DNA from: Ariolimax columbianus
Taxonomy: Eukaryota > Mollusca > Gastropoda > Stylommatophora > Arionidae
Length of the DNA: 64,000 nucleotides
NCBI GenBank assembly: GCA_036924085.1
Contig: JAVGWX010000012.1
Span: forward strand, 29,659,979-29,723,978
Direction: 5' to 3'
Numbering within the stretch: the stretch's first letter is position 1; every line of letters begins with the position of its first letter. Position numbers and translations under genes: made by a program. The notes beneath the pieces are model-generated. The model ran no database searches. It saw only the letters and a list, made by a program, of their open reading frames with translations, and was not told the origin of the DNA. Of this stretch, positions 1 through 10,439 are shown in pieces.

Positions 1-1020
1 ACAATAGCCAGAGGCTGTGAGTATTCCATCCACAATCACTACAATAGCCAGAGGCTGTAAGTGTTCCATCCACAATCACTACAATAGCCAGAGGCTGTAA
101 GTGTTCCATCCACAATCACTACAATAGCCAGAGGCTGTAAGTGTTCCATCCATAATCACTACAATAGACAGAGGCTGTAAGTGTTCCATCCACAATCACT
201 ACAATAGCCACAGGCTGTAAGTGTTCCATCTACAATCACTACAATAGCCAGAAGCTGTAAGTGTTCCATCCACAATCACTACAATAGACAGAGGCTGTAA
301 TTGTTCGATCCACAATCACTACAATAGACAGAGGCTGTACGTGTTCCATCCACAATCACTACAATAGACAGAGGCTGTAAGTGTTCCATCCACAATCACT
401 ACAATAGCCAGAAGCTGTAAGTGTTCCATCCACAATCACTACAATAGACAGAGGCTGTAAGTGTTCAATCCACAATCACTACAATAGACATAAGATGTAA
501 GTGTTCCATCCACAATCACTACAATAGACAGAGGCTGTAAGTGTTCTATCCACAATAGACAGAGACTGTAAGTGTTCCATCCACAATCACTACAATAGAC
601 AGAGGCTGTAAGTGTTCCATCCACAATCACTACAATAGACAGAGGCTGTAAGTGTTCCATCCACAATCACTAAAATAGACAGAGGCTGTAAGTGTTCAAT
701 CCACAATCACTACAATAGACAGAAGATGTAAGTGTTCCATCCACAATCACTACTATAGCCAGAGGCTGTAAGTGTTCAATCCACAATCACTACAATAGAC
801 ATAAGATGTAAGTGTTCCATCCACAATCACTACAATAGACAGAGGCTGTAAGTGTTCTATCCACAATAGACAGAGACTGTAAGTGTTCCATCCACAATCA
901 CTACAATAGACAGAGGCTGTAAGTGTTCCATCCACAATCACTACAATAGACAGAGGCTGTAAGTGTTCCATCCACAATTACTACAATAGCCAGAGGCTGT
1001 AAGTGTTCCATCCACAATCA
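1..1020. repeat. 40-bp minisatellite, about 25 units
   Basis: Tandem units of 40 bp, each with acaatagccagaggctgtaa or a close variant, run from the window edge to about 1020. Within it a block of eight units, including one 31-bp unit that lost 9 bp (about 541-571), is repeated 311 bp further on, so the array also grew by block duplication. The reading frames on the minus strand (439-666 and 753-977) are by-products of this duplication. The array continues off the left edge. Confidence 0.95.
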
Positions 1021-1082
1021 CTTTATGTCCACACTTTCTTTCTTTCCATATCAGAAAGCTAGATACCCATTTCCAATGGGTG

Positions 1083-1168
1083 GACTGGACAGCATAAGTA
1101 ACTTGCGTTGAACACAGTACCGTTGCCGAAAGAGAGTGCTCTACCATTACACTAATCAGACGTTCTTG
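1083..1168 (-). mobile_element. tRNA-derived SINE head (fragment)
   Basis: On the minus strand there is a box-A-like stretch (tagtgtaatggtagagcac) followed at tRNA-like spacing by a degenerate box B (gtgttcaacgc). The segment ctctttcggcaacgg resembles the equivalent part of the SINE at 58.55-58.69 kb. No body or tail is recognised. It could be a decayed tRNA pseudogene rather than a SINE. Confidence 0.35.
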
Positions 1169-1575
1169 TTCTCTATCACATCACAAATAAAAACCTAGTT
1201 TCTACAGTGAAGGATTACATGCACACACGGCCTTTATTCCTGAACCTTATAAATTCCCCCGGTCACCTATCAATGAGAATAAACAACGTAGCGACAGTAC
1301 TAATAGTAAACGCTTGACAATCCGACCATATCACCAATCACTTCGGTTTTTCGGACTTTTACTGTACTATGACCCAGACACAGTTATCGCCTTGACCTAT
1401 CGGGGTTCAGATGGGGTCATGTTGCTAAGTGCCGTCATTATAGATCAGGCGTAAAGACCGGGTGTGCTCACATTATTTCATTATGTGTATGCGCTGTTTT
1501 CTCAGCCATCTATAACCAACATCGACCAGGGTTGTGTAGAATGGCGAGCGCATTAGTGTCAACTTCTGGTTTTTT
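1169..1575. other. No recognised feature
   Basis: Apparently unique sequence between the tRNA-like piece and the CTT tract. No open frame, motif or repeat match inside the window was seen. Confidence 0.5.
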
Positions 1576-1579
1576 TGGT

Positions 1580-2560
1580 TTCTTCTTCTTCTTCTTCTTC
1601 TTCTTCTTCTTCTTCTTCTTCTTTTTCTTCTTCTTCTTCTAATACTACTACCACTACTACTACTACTGCTCTTTCTTATCCTTCCTCTGCTTATTCTTCT
1701 TCTTTTACTTTTTCTTTTTTATTCTTCGTCTTCTTCTTCAGCTCTTTCATCATATCTGCTTCTTCTTCTTCTTCTTCTTGATTTTCTTTTTCTTCATCTT
1801 TTTCTTCTACTTTTTCTTCTTTTTTTCTACTTATTATTATACTTTTTCTTCTCCTTCTTCTTATTCTTCGTCATTTTCTGCTTCTTCTTTTTTAATTTCG
1901 TTTTTTTCTTCGTTTACATCTTTTTCTTCTTCGCCGTCTGCATCTTCTTCTTCTTCTTCTTCTTCTTCTTCTTCTACTTTTTGTTTTTCCTTTCTTCTTC
2001 TTCTTCTTCTTCTTCATCATCTTCTTCTACTTGTTCTTCTCCTTATTCCTCTTCTTCTTCTTCTTCTTTTTCTTTTTTTTTCATTTTCATCTTAGTCTTC
2101 GTTTACAAATATTTCTTCTTCGTCGTCTACATCTTCTTCTTCTCCTTCTTCTTTTTCTTGTTCTTTCTTCCTCTTCTTCTTCCTCTTCTTCTACTTTTCT
2201 TCTTCTTTCTACTTCTTCTACTTTTTCTTCTTCTTCTTTTTCGTCTATTTCTTCATTTACATCTTTTTCTTCTTCGTTGTCTACATCTTCTTCATCTCTT
2301 CTTCTTCTGCTTCTTCTTATACTTTTTCTTTTTCTTTGTCCACATCCTCTTCTTCTTTTCTTCTGTTTTTCTTCTTGTTTTTCTTTTTCATCTTCTAATA
2401 CTTCTTCATCTTCTTCTTTCTATTCTTCATTTCTTTGCCCCCTTGTTCCACTTCTTCTTCTGCTTCTTGTTCCTCATCATCATCTTCTTCTTCTTCCTCT
2501 TATACTTCTTCTTCTTCTTCTTCTTCTTCATGTTCGTCTTCTTCTTCTTTGCCAGTATCA
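1580..2560. repeat. CTT/TTC-rich pyrimidine tract, about 1 kb
   Basis: A nearly pure pyrimidine strand of imperfect TTC triplets interrupted by TTTTTC and TAC words. All three forward frames stay open and would give poly-Ser, poly-Leu or poly-Phe, which is a composition effect and not a gene. The tract is long enough to form triplex (H-DNA) in vitro. Shorter TTC runs at 10.36, 36.03, 48.5 and 61.15 kb are partly LINE tails, so this tract may have started as one. Confidence 0.9.
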
Positions 2561-2825
2561 CCTTGGTGCGCATAAGCCATCAACCAATCCTCCCAAAACA
2601 GACTTGGTTTGAACTATTTTCGTTCTATCCAGCCTTTCCTTGTTTCTTCTGTTTCTACATCCAGGTCTCTCATTCGTGCCTCTCTTCCTCCTCCCAGGAA
2701 AGTTTGATGGCACAGACCACCTGGTGACACTGACTTTTAGGTTTCGCAGCGTCACCCTCATCGGAAGGTCTCCCGGTTTACATCTTTCTGTCTCGCTCTC
2801 TCCCATAAGCTTTCTCCTGTAACTC

Positions 2826-3500
2826 TGTCGACCCAGAATCCCTCCCCACAGAAAACCCAGAATCCCTTCCCACAGTAGACCTAGAAATCCTCCCCATAGC
2901 AAAACCTAGAATCGCTTCCCACAGTAGACCTAGAAATCCTTCCCATAGCAAACCTAGAATCGCTTCCCACAGTAGACCTAGAAATCCTCCCCATAGCAAA
3001 CCTAGAATCCATCCCCACAGTAGATTCAGAATCCCTCCAAACATCAGACTTAGAATCCCTCCCCACATCAGATCCAAAATCTCTCCCCATATCAGGCATA
3101 GAATCCCTCTCTACAGAAAACCCAAAATCCCTACAGAAAGTAGACACAGAATCCCTTACCACAGTAGACCCAGAATCCCTCCCAACATCAAACACAGAAT
3201 CTCTCCCCACAGAAAACCTAGAATAATTCCCCACAGAAAACCCAGAATTTCTCCCAAAAGTAGATCCATAATCCCTCCTCACATCAGACACAGAATCCAT
3301 CACCACAGAAAACTCAGAATCCCTCAAGAAAGTAGACCCAGAATCACTCCCCACATCAGACCCAGAATCCCTCCTCACATCAGACACAGAATCCCTCTCC
3401 CCTTAAAACCCAGAATCCTTTCTGAAAGTAGACCCATAGTTCATCCCCATGTAAAACATAAAATGCCTCCCCACATCAGACACAGAATCCCTTCCAGGGA
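2826..3500. repeat. 24-bp minisatellite, diverged
   Basis: Repeats of a 24-bp unit containing agaatccctccccacag, with variants ending tagaccc, aaaccc or atcagac. Unit types alternate, giving partial 48-bp periodicity. The minus-strand frames across 2778-3387 are shadows of a unit divisible by three. Confidence 0.85.
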
Positions 3501-3689
3501 TCTGCTGACTAATTCCTGCAACCTCTTAATGCAGTGTGGTAATCCACTACAGCTCCGCTCCACACAACTAACTGACCTTACTCTAGAGCTGAAGATAGCT
3601 AGCCTAGCATGAAGTGATCGGCCATTAACGCAAGATCTGCTTCACAGAAAGATACAAGCGACCATCATTGGTCTAAGAACAGGCTGAGC

Positions 3690-4020
3690 ACACATGTCTT
3701 GTTGCTGCTGCTGCTGTTGTACTTATAGTTGCTGTTCTTGTTGTTGTTGTTGTTGTTGCTGTTGGTGCTCCTGTTGTTCATATTGCTGTTGCTATTGTGG
3801 TTAATGTTGTTCTTCCTGCTATTGTTGTTGTTGCTGTTGTTCTTGCTGCTGTTTTGCTGCTGTTGTTCTTGCTGCTGTTGTTCTTCTTGTTGCTGTTGTT
3901 GTTGCTGTTGTTGTTGCTGTTGTTCTAGTTGTTGCTGTTGTTCTTGCTGCTGCTGTTGTTCTTCTCGTTGCTGCTGTTTTTGTTATTGATTCTCTCGTTG
4001 TTGCTGATGTTTTGCGGCTC
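3690..4020. repeat. TTG/CTG triplet repeat
   Basis: Interrupted runs of ttg, ctg and ttc. On the plus strand this reads poly-Leu or poly-Cys and on the minus strand poly-Gln. Stops interrupt the Gln frame near 3744. No gene is called. Confidence 0.85.
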
Positions 4021-5055
4021 TTGTTGTTGTTGTTGTTGTTGCTCTTGTTGCTGCTCTTGTTGCTCCTGTTGCTGCTCTTGTTTCTGCTGTTGATGCTCTT
4101 GTTGCTGCTCTTGTTTCTGCTGTAATTGCTCTTGTTTCTGCTGTTGTTGCTCTTGTTGTTGCTCTTGTTTCTGCTGTAATTGCTCTTGTTTCTGCTGTAA
4201 TTGCTCTTGTTTCTGCTGTAATTGCTCTTGTTTCTGCTGTAATTGCTCTTGTTTCTGCTGTAATTGCTCTTGTTTCTGCTGTTGTTGCTCTTGTTGCTGC
4301 TCTTGTTTCTGCTGTAATTGCTCTTGTTGCTCCTGTTGCTGCTCTTGTTTCTGCTGTAATTGCTCTTGTTTCTGCTGTAATTGCTCTTGTTTCTGCTGTA
4401 ATTGCTCTTGTTTCTGCTGTAATTGCTCTTGTTGCTCCTGTTGCTGCTCTTGTTTCTGCTGTAATTGCTCTTGTTTCTGCTGTAATTGCTCTTGTTTCTG
4501 CTGTAATTGCTCTTGTTTCTGCTGTAATTGCTCTTGTTTCTGCTGTAATTGCTCTTGTTTCTGCTGTAATTGCTCTTGTTTCTGCTGTAATTGCTCTTGT
4601 TTCTGCTGTAATTGCTCTTGTTTCTGCTGTAATTGCTCTTGTTGCTCCTGTTGCTGCTCTTGTTTCTGCTGTAATTGCTCTTGTTTCTGCTGTTGTTGCT
4701 CTTGTTGCTGCTCTTGTTGCTCCTGTTGCTGCTCTTGTTTCTGCTGTAATTGCTCTTGTTTCTGCTGTAATTGCTCTTGTTGTTGCTGTTGTTGCTCTTG
4801 TTTCTGCTGTTATTGCTCTTGTTGCTGCTCTTGTTGTTGCTGTAATTGCTCTTGTTGCTGCTCTTGTTGCTCCTGTTGTTGCTCTTGTTTCTGCTGTAAT
4901 TGCTCTTGTTTCTGCTGTTGTTGCTCTTGTTGCTGCTCTTGTTTCTGCTATTGTTGCTCTTGTTGCTGCTCTTGTTGCTCCTTTTGTTGCTCTTGTTGCT
5001 GCTGTAATTGCTCTTGTTTCTGCTGTTATTGCTCTTGTTGCTGCTTGTGTTTTTT
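4021..5055. repeat. 21-bp/18-bp array, Gln-rich on the minus strand
   Basis: Units such as ctgctgtaattgctcttgtt, of 18 or 21 bp, about 50 copies. On the minus strand the 21-bp unit reads Gln-Lys-Gln-Glu-Gln-Leu-Gln. That frame is free of stops from about 4805 down to about 4030 but contains no ATG; at about 4809, 4945 and 5020 variant units create stops. A coding role is possible only if an upstream exon supplies the start, and nothing supports that. Confidence 0.85.
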
Positions 5056-5224
5056 TTAAATTGATGTTGCTGTTGTTGATGTTGCTGCTGTCTTTGCTGA
5101 TGTTGTCATTGATGTTTTTGTTGTTCGAAACTACCCATGCTGACTTAAGTTAACTCCTTACATCGTTTCCTTTTTAGCAGGTTACAGTGGCTCTTTCCCA
5201 CATCGTAAGACGCATTTGAAACGG

Positions 5225-5410
5225 TGGACTAGCTGTAACGCAATGCGAAACACCCCAGTTAGTTCACCACATGGGGCTTACAGTGCTGATCCCCACCTCG
5301 CTAACCAGACTGCTGTGACACGCTTGTTTCCATGACCACCAACTAAGACATGAGGTTGGGTCTTGATCAATATGTTTAATTTAACCCTGATTACTTTGAC
5401 TCCCTGCAGA
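5225..5410 (+). mobile_element. Dispersed repeat D3, copy 1
   Basis: Shares the core cagactgctgtgacacgctt plus a following tail (acatgaggttgggtcttgat) with copies at 38.7, 40.1 and 44.9 kb and reverse copies near 5.6, 20.4 and 28.1 kb. No coding potential and no tRNA head are clear. It is a short non-autonomous element of unknown type. Confidence 0.55.
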
Positions 5411-5574
5411 ATCATCTCAATCGCTTCAAGGTATGTCGTTCAAGCGAAAGCTTTAGATCAGGGATTCTCAAACGATGTGACGCGTCACTTGACGGATCCC
5501 CAGGAAAAGTTCCACAAGAGATTATCATTTTAAAACAAAAATACGGAGAGAAACACTACGGTTTGGCCAGGCAC

Positions 5575-5760
5575 AACATACTGATAAGACATGTTAGATA
5601 GAGTCAGGCAAAATATTCTGGCCAAGACCCTCACCTCGGCTTCCCCGTATCCATCCATGCTAACGGATTTTTTTTGTGGGAGCCTAGCTAACGAGGTAAG
5701 GGATCGACGTGATCCCCGTAGTAGTGATAGACACACAGATGAAACCAAGCATAGCACAAC
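5575..5760 (-). mobile_element. Dispersed repeat D3, reverse copy
   Basis: The plus strand carries gtcaggcaaaatattctggc followed by caagaccctcacctcgg and taacgaggtaagggatcga, the complement of the D3 tail and core. A second weaker copy of the gtcaggcacaacatactga word sits just upstream, foreshadowing the 37-bp array at 15.8 kb. Confidence 0.45.
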
Positions 5761-6255
5761 CGTCTAGAGGACCTCGATCCACCTTCACCAGCACGCTCTG
5801 GATGTGAGGAAAGCTACAACAAACTGAACTTAACGTCCTTTCCATGGCGCACAAAAGAGTAAATCTACTCCATTTGTAGGCATTCAACAACAACAAAGAA
5901 AAATACCATTTTGTAAAACTTGGTGGGCCGGCATGGAAAGAGTTCGCAGTGGTGGGCTAAGATTGAGAAGAGAGTATGTGTTAATACGTTGAATATTGCT
6001 TCACATTTCTGTGGTCAATGGTTCTAGAAGCATTACCCGTTAACATTATTGAAACGTGTTCAAGTCCTTTATAGTCTAAATGAAAAGTGAATACACAGTC
6101 ACAAGTTACTACGTGTACAACTGACCGGTATCCGGGAGGAAACGAATACGAGCACAAACACGTCATAAAACGGGGCTAAGGAAAGTTGCACTTGGAGCTG
6201 GCAACGCCATCAAGTAAATGACATTAACCATGAAAATCTGCTTTTTCTTCGTTCC

Positions 6256-6832
6256 TCAGATCAAGGTTCAGGTTTCTCTTACATCCTCAGTTCAAGGACC
6301 TGGTTCTCTTACATCCTCAGATCAAGGACCTGGTTCTCTTACATCCTCAGTTCAAGGACCTGGTTCTCTTACATCCTCAGATCAATGTCCCGGTTCTCTT
6401 ACATCCTCAGATCAAGGTCCCGGTTATCTTACATCCTCAGATCAAGGTCCCGGTTCTCTTACATCCTCAGATCAAGGTCTCGGTTCTCTTACATCCTCAG
6501 ATCAAGGTCTCGGTTCTCTTACATCCTCAGATCAAGGTCCCGGTTCTCTTACATCCTCAGATCAAGGTCCCGGTTCTTTTACATCCTCAGATCAAGTTCC
6601 CGGTTCTCTTACATCCTCAGATCAAGGTCCCGGTTCTCTTACATCCTCAGATCAAGGTCCCGGTTCTTTTACATCCTCAGATCAAGTTCCCGGTTCTCTT
6701 ACATCCTCAGATCAAGGTCCCGATTCTCTTACATCCTCAGATCAAGGTCCCGGTTTCTCTTACATCCTCAGATCAAGGTTCCGGTTTCTCTTACATTCTC
6801 AGATCAAGGTTCCGGTTTCTCTTACAAAGGAC
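6256..6832. repeat. 30/31-bp minisatellite derived from a LINE 3' end
   Basis: About 19 units containing cttacatcctcagatcaagg. Units nearest the LINE coding side (6750-6832) are 31 bp and match the LINE 3' end best; the rest are 30 bp. The plus-strand frame 6218-7012 (ten-residue periods, GSLTSSDQGP) is a by-product because 30 is divisible by three. Confidence 0.9.
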
Positions 6833-6833
6833 A

Positions 6834-7210
6834 CCGTTGTTTATAAGGCTGTTTTATCTCCATACAGCTTTATTCTCATATCTGTCTCACGAGGCCAGTA
6901 TTGTTCTCTCTTTTCCTGCGTGAGCGTGCAGCTTTGCAGGATGTGTTCCACTGTCATGATATGCTCCCCACATGGGCACCTGTCATCTGTCCCAATCCTC
7001 ATTTTGTTGTAAAGATGACCATTGAGTCTGTTATGCCCAGTTCTCAGTCTGAAGATGATGACTTGCTCTTCTCTAGTTAAGTTGTAGAAGCTGACTTCTT
7101 TTCGGAAGTCGGGATGCTGATCAGCGCATTTTACCTGAAGTTGGCTTTAATTATGGTCTTGGCCTCAGATTATGTGATACTCAGGTCTATTTGTGGGGAT
7201 GCTCCTCCAT
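6834..7210 (-). pseudogene. LINE ORF C-terminal fragment with CxC-x8-H-x4-C knuckle
   Basis: Reading the minus strand from about 7210, there is a diverged linker with two stops (TAA near 7177 and 7142). An open stretch follows from about 7130 to 6845 without an initiator, so an ATG-to-stop search misses it. It contains FRLRTGHNRL, CPCG, then TVEHILQSC, giving a Cys-x-Cys-x8-His-x4-Cys pattern. This pattern follows RNase H in I-group LINE proteins. A TAA replaces a Gln codon just before the C-terminal SFVRET. The same segment, with the stop absent, ends the LINE at 62.5 kb. As a family this region is thought to bind nucleic acid; here it is only a remnant. Confidence 0.8.
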
Positions 7211-7387
7211 CATGACAACGATCACTGGAAGTCACGTGAATAGAACGAACCAACCGGTGAGCATGTATTACAAGGCTGTTTCATGCATAACTAGAAGCAA
7301 GGTTCACTGGCCCAACGATTCAACTCTAAACTCTAAATTGAGCTAAAGAGGCGCTCAAAACAACATTTCATCTCATTACATTGTTAT

Positions 7388-7583
7388 TATAATCAGGGAG
7401 TCGTTGTAGTCAATAGGTTAATGCACTCATCTCTCACAGCGTTGAACGGAAACGGTGGGCGATCGAATCCCGAAAGTTTCAAGCCACCCCTGGTCTCACA
7501 GGAGGTAAGACCAGAGTACCTGGATCCGAGTTACCTCCAGTCGTCTCGAGCAATAGTCTTGCCACTCATCCAAGGTAATATAA
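7388..7583 (+). mobile_element. SHP SINE, 5' part
   Basis: A tRNA-like head has box A (tagtcaataggttaatgcac) and a good box B (gggcgatcgaatcccg), followed by the body words cccctggtctcacaggaggt and acctccagtcgtctcgag. The same body occurs in copies at 9.5, 38.4 and 41.45 kb. This copy stops at about 7583, before the conserved 3' hairpin. RNA polymerase III promoter function follows from the boxes; activity is not shown. Confidence 0.7.
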
Positions 7584-8384
7584 ACAAGACAGGTGGTTCA
7601 GAAGAGCATAGAAAAGGTAAGAGTGCCACGCTGAAACAATTTTAAGCTAACATGATAAGAATGTATATCAAGAAAATGATCTTTAATGTCAACGGGAAGC
7701 CGGTCCTTTTACATAAACAAAATGGTGGAGGACTAAACTAACAATGAAAAGGTTACATAGCTTCATCAATAAATCTTTGAGAAAGATTCAGGACATGTAG
7801 GGTTTGAGGTTCACTGAGACCTAACATCTACGAGCATTTCGAGAGTTCCTCACAAATATCAAGGCTTTGAAATGCGTAGAAAAGACAGCGACTCATAACT
7901 GGTTGTGTGCGTCAGTGTCAGCAGACTAGAATTGACCAAGATCATGTTACTTCTCCAGGATTTAGCCCTGAAAACAAGTTGCACCTTTGTACCCTGGCTG
8001 AGAGAATAATGGATAAAGAGTCAAAGCAAACCTGGTCCTTGAAACGTGTCGTACTGAAACCAGATGTGACGAGACGAAAGGCGTAGGTACCGCAGCCTCA
8101 CAAACTACGACACACCGTTGTAAATGTCCTGTTCAGGATGGATGATAAAAATGTCGAAGATCCACACTTATTTTAATAAGAATTGTCCAACCAGTAATTA
8201 CTTACGATGCCAGACCTGGCTAGGGAGTGCCAAGTTAAGATTGGCGCCGGAAGTAGCTGATTAGACATGTCACAGACCGCACACTTAGCCATAGCAGTCG
8301 GCCTGCAAACCTAACAGAATCAGAAAAAGATTGACGCGAAAACAGTCCAAAGTAATTTACAACCTATTGTAAATGTTGTAAGTC
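7584..8384. other. No recognised feature
   Basis: About 800 bp of apparently unique sequence. The short reading frame at 7421-7645 only overlaps the SINE. Nothing else is supported. Confidence 0.5.
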
Positions 8385-9085
8385 TGCCATTTTTCTTTAT
8401 TCTTCTTCGATAGTTCTCAAACTCCCGCTACCAAGCCTTGAATAGTGTTTTACAAGTAACTGTATGTAGTCCGGACAATGGAATGCGTTGTGTCGTAGAA
8501 TACAGCTTGAATGCGATATTTGGGATCAAGATGCTGAGCAGCACATGAGCTGCAGTGGTCAGCAACCCATAGCTGACTGCTAGCGTCAGGGCCAGCAAAC
8601 CATAGCTGCCAAGACCCTTCTACACCTCCACGTGGTGATCCTGGATAACAGGCTGCAGCAGGGTAGGCTGGCTTAGGAGAAGGGATCGAAGAGGGAATGC
8701 TAACCCGGTACTCAAAAAAAAAATGAATGATGAAGTCGGAGTGTTGGACCGAAAGGTGCAAATATCGCAGCCAAGCTGTAAACTAAGACACAAATCATTT
8801 CCGTTCTCTTGACTACATTCTGCTACTTAAGCCCTTTCAAGGTTTGGTAGTAGGAGATTGAGAACGAACGAAGAATAAGAAGAATGCGATATTTACACCT
8901 TTTGGTCCGACACATACGACATCAGCATAACATTTTTTGGTTTTAGGTAAGCCTTCCCTCTTCAATCCCTTCTCCTTAGCCAGTCTGCCCTGTTGCAGCC
9001 TGTTATCCAGGATCACCACGTGGAGGTGTAGAAGAATCTTGGCAGCTCTGGGTCGCTGACCGCTACAGCTGATGAACTCCTCAGA
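8385..9085 (-). mobile_element. Older S360 retroelement, split by a younger copy
   Basis: Minus-strand S360 lying in two pieces, 8385-8521 (3' end and GAA-type tail) and 8882-9085 (5' part). The pieces join exactly at the 13-bp duplicated target. It is more diverged than the inserted copy. It also lacks about 35 bp between the two direct repeats ggttcgctg/gggtcgctg that are expanded in the 50.6-kb copy. Confidence 0.85.
8522..8881 (+). mobile_element. S360 retroelement, nested copy with 13-bp TSD
   Basis: A 360-bp element starting gggatcaagatgctgagcag and ending gaacgaacgaagaataagaa. It is flanked by perfect 13-bp repeats gaatgcgatattt at 8509-8521 and 8882-8894. It has no long ORF, no LTRs and no inverted repeats, and its 3' end is a short GAA-rich tail, so it behaves as a non-autonomous retroposon moved by target-primed reverse transcription. 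No convincing tRNA, 7SL or 5S head was recognised. Confidence 0.9.
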
Positions 9086-9511
9086 GGCCATCTACCAATC
9101 GTCTCCTGCACTGTCATGTCCTGTACACTTGTCTTCACTTCCTTCCAAAATATCCCCGATTTTCGTGTACCCATTTGAGTAACACAGCAGTAGAAAGCTA
9201 ACTTCCTGTAACAATGGTTTACTTCTCAACCTCCGTTATCGACACGTCTCTGTTAACCCAATCGTATGTTGTTACTTAGATTAGTGTTACGGAAGGGAAT
9301 CGACCAACCAACCTCATACAAATCTGAGGTCTAGTACAATTAAGTCTCTGACACTTTATCCCGATAGCAGTGTCTGCTATGGAAATGCCGTTTCATTAGC
9401 ATTCACCTCTAGGGCAATCGCTGATGTCAAGTCTGGAAAACAACCATATGAGATCGGCAGACCTATTTCCTCTCCGGTTAGGATGGTCCATGGGATTAGG
9501 ACAGATAAAAA
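9086..9511. other. No recognised feature
   Basis: Apparently unique sequence between the S360 nest and the reverse SHP copy. No ORF or motif is supported. Confidence 0.5.
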
Positions 9512-9740
9512 ATAATTAGTTGTCCATCGCAAGCGATGATGGCCACGTTAACAGACGGTTTTGTCTTGATGATGTAACTTGCGCTGTATTTAGATTATAG
9601 TGAGAAAGAAACTGTGCTGGTCATCGACTTCATTCTCTGGTCCCTAGCTACCTTGAACCAATGGCAAGACATTAGTCAAGACGACTAGAGGCAACTCAGG
9701 ATGCAACCACTTTGGTCCCACTTCCCGTGAGACCAGGGGT
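9512..9740 (-). mobile_element. SHP SINE, reverse copy with 3' hairpin
   Basis: Reading the minus strand: a box-B remnant (ttcgaatctcacaagtttca), cccctggtctcacgggaag, then tctagtcgtcttgac and gcgcaagttacatcatcaag, ending in a hairpin (catcg-cttg-cgatg; plus positions 9525-9538) and gatggacaactaatt. It is truncated at box B, so it lacks box A. The 3' 28 bp match the 3' end of the LINE at 20.6 kb. Confidence 0.75.
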
Positions 9741-10300
9741 CACTATGAAACTTGTGAGATTCGAAAATCCGCATAGAAACTGTACACTGGAAGAGTGAGA
9801 CCAGTTCTCGAGTATGGCATTGCGGCATGGAAAACAGCAGCAAAGGCGAACTTTGATAAAATTAGCAAACTTCAAAACCAAGCCATGAGAGTTATAACAG
9901 AAGCCATGAAGTCAACGCCAATTGTAGAACTTGAAAAGATTACAAATCTGCAATCCATTGCCGACAGAAGAGACTGCAGAGCTCAGCAGCAAGTAGAGAA
10001 ACTCAGAAGACTGACAGACCATACGATGCATCGGAGACTAAATACATTTGGAAATGGGAAACTAAAGCAGAGAAACTTTGCAGAAATAGCCAAAGCAAAG
10101 ATGAGCGAAGACCCTATGAACATCGTAACAATACCAACGCCCATCCCTACTGTACGCAAACCCACCTGGATGCAGCATTTCATTCCGGAGGTGGTAGAAA
10201 ATATACCAGGTATTGGAAACAAGAGCCGCCAGACTGAAAAAGAAAGAAGAGACATAACCCAGAGGTACATAACGGAAAAATACCCAAGCATGAACTGGGT
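9741..10300 (+). pseudogene. GAA-LINE reverse-transcriptase/RNase H linker fragment
   Basis: Forward fragment of an I-group-type LINE. After a stop (TAG) at about 9775 the frame reads KLYTGRVRPVLEYG, the conserved block that ends the RT thumb, and continues about 165 codons through the RT-RNase H connection to YPSMNW. There it breaks off just before the YTDGS that would open RNase H. It ends beside the tail of the reverse copy 10361-12778. About 560 bp is some 90% similar, in inverted orientation, to 11180-11740. It has neither start nor C-terminus, and it retains the RPVLEYG block that the 10.4-12.8-kb copy has lost. Confidence 0.85.
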
Positions 10301-10439
10301 TCGCTGTGGTCGAGAGGTCAGGCACTTGCCTCTCAAAGCGATGAACATAAGCTGCGGACTATCTTCTTCTTCTTCTTCTTCTTCTTCTTCTTCTTCTTCT
10401 TCTTCTTCTTCTTCTTCGTACTCTGTCAGACGTCAACCT

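Larger units (their letters stand above)
6240..7210 (-). mobile_element. LINE 3' end (GAA-LINE, E/F subfamily) with internal array
   Basis: Minus-strand 3' portion of a non-LTR retrotransposon. From 7210 to about 6834 it encodes the end of the RNase H-to-zinc-knuckle region. The last coding bases and the stop (gtaagagaaaccggaacctt then gatctgag) match the LINE at 62.52-62.84 kb. These bases are amplified into the 30/31-bp array at 6256-6832. A final copy followed by gaacgaagaaaaagc at about 6240 looks like the true GAA-type tail. No target-site duplication was found. The copy is 5' truncated and dead. Confidence 0.8.

Noticed and set aside
1575..2727. Overlapping forward ORFs of 68-248 codons in the CTT tract
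   Set aside because: Poly-Ser/Leu/Phe products of one triplet repeat in three frames; no start context or domain.
6218..7012. 264-codon forward ORF with ten-residue repeats, preceded by a splice-like pyrimidine-CAG
   Set aside because: The repeats come from the reverse strand of a LINE 3' end, and the CAG is part of the repeated unit.
10300..10360. tRNA-like words (gtcgagaggtcaggcacttg) beside the LINE B tail
   Set aside because: Only a box-A-like half is visible before the (TTC) tail; could be a SINE head cut by the LINE, but it is not supportable.
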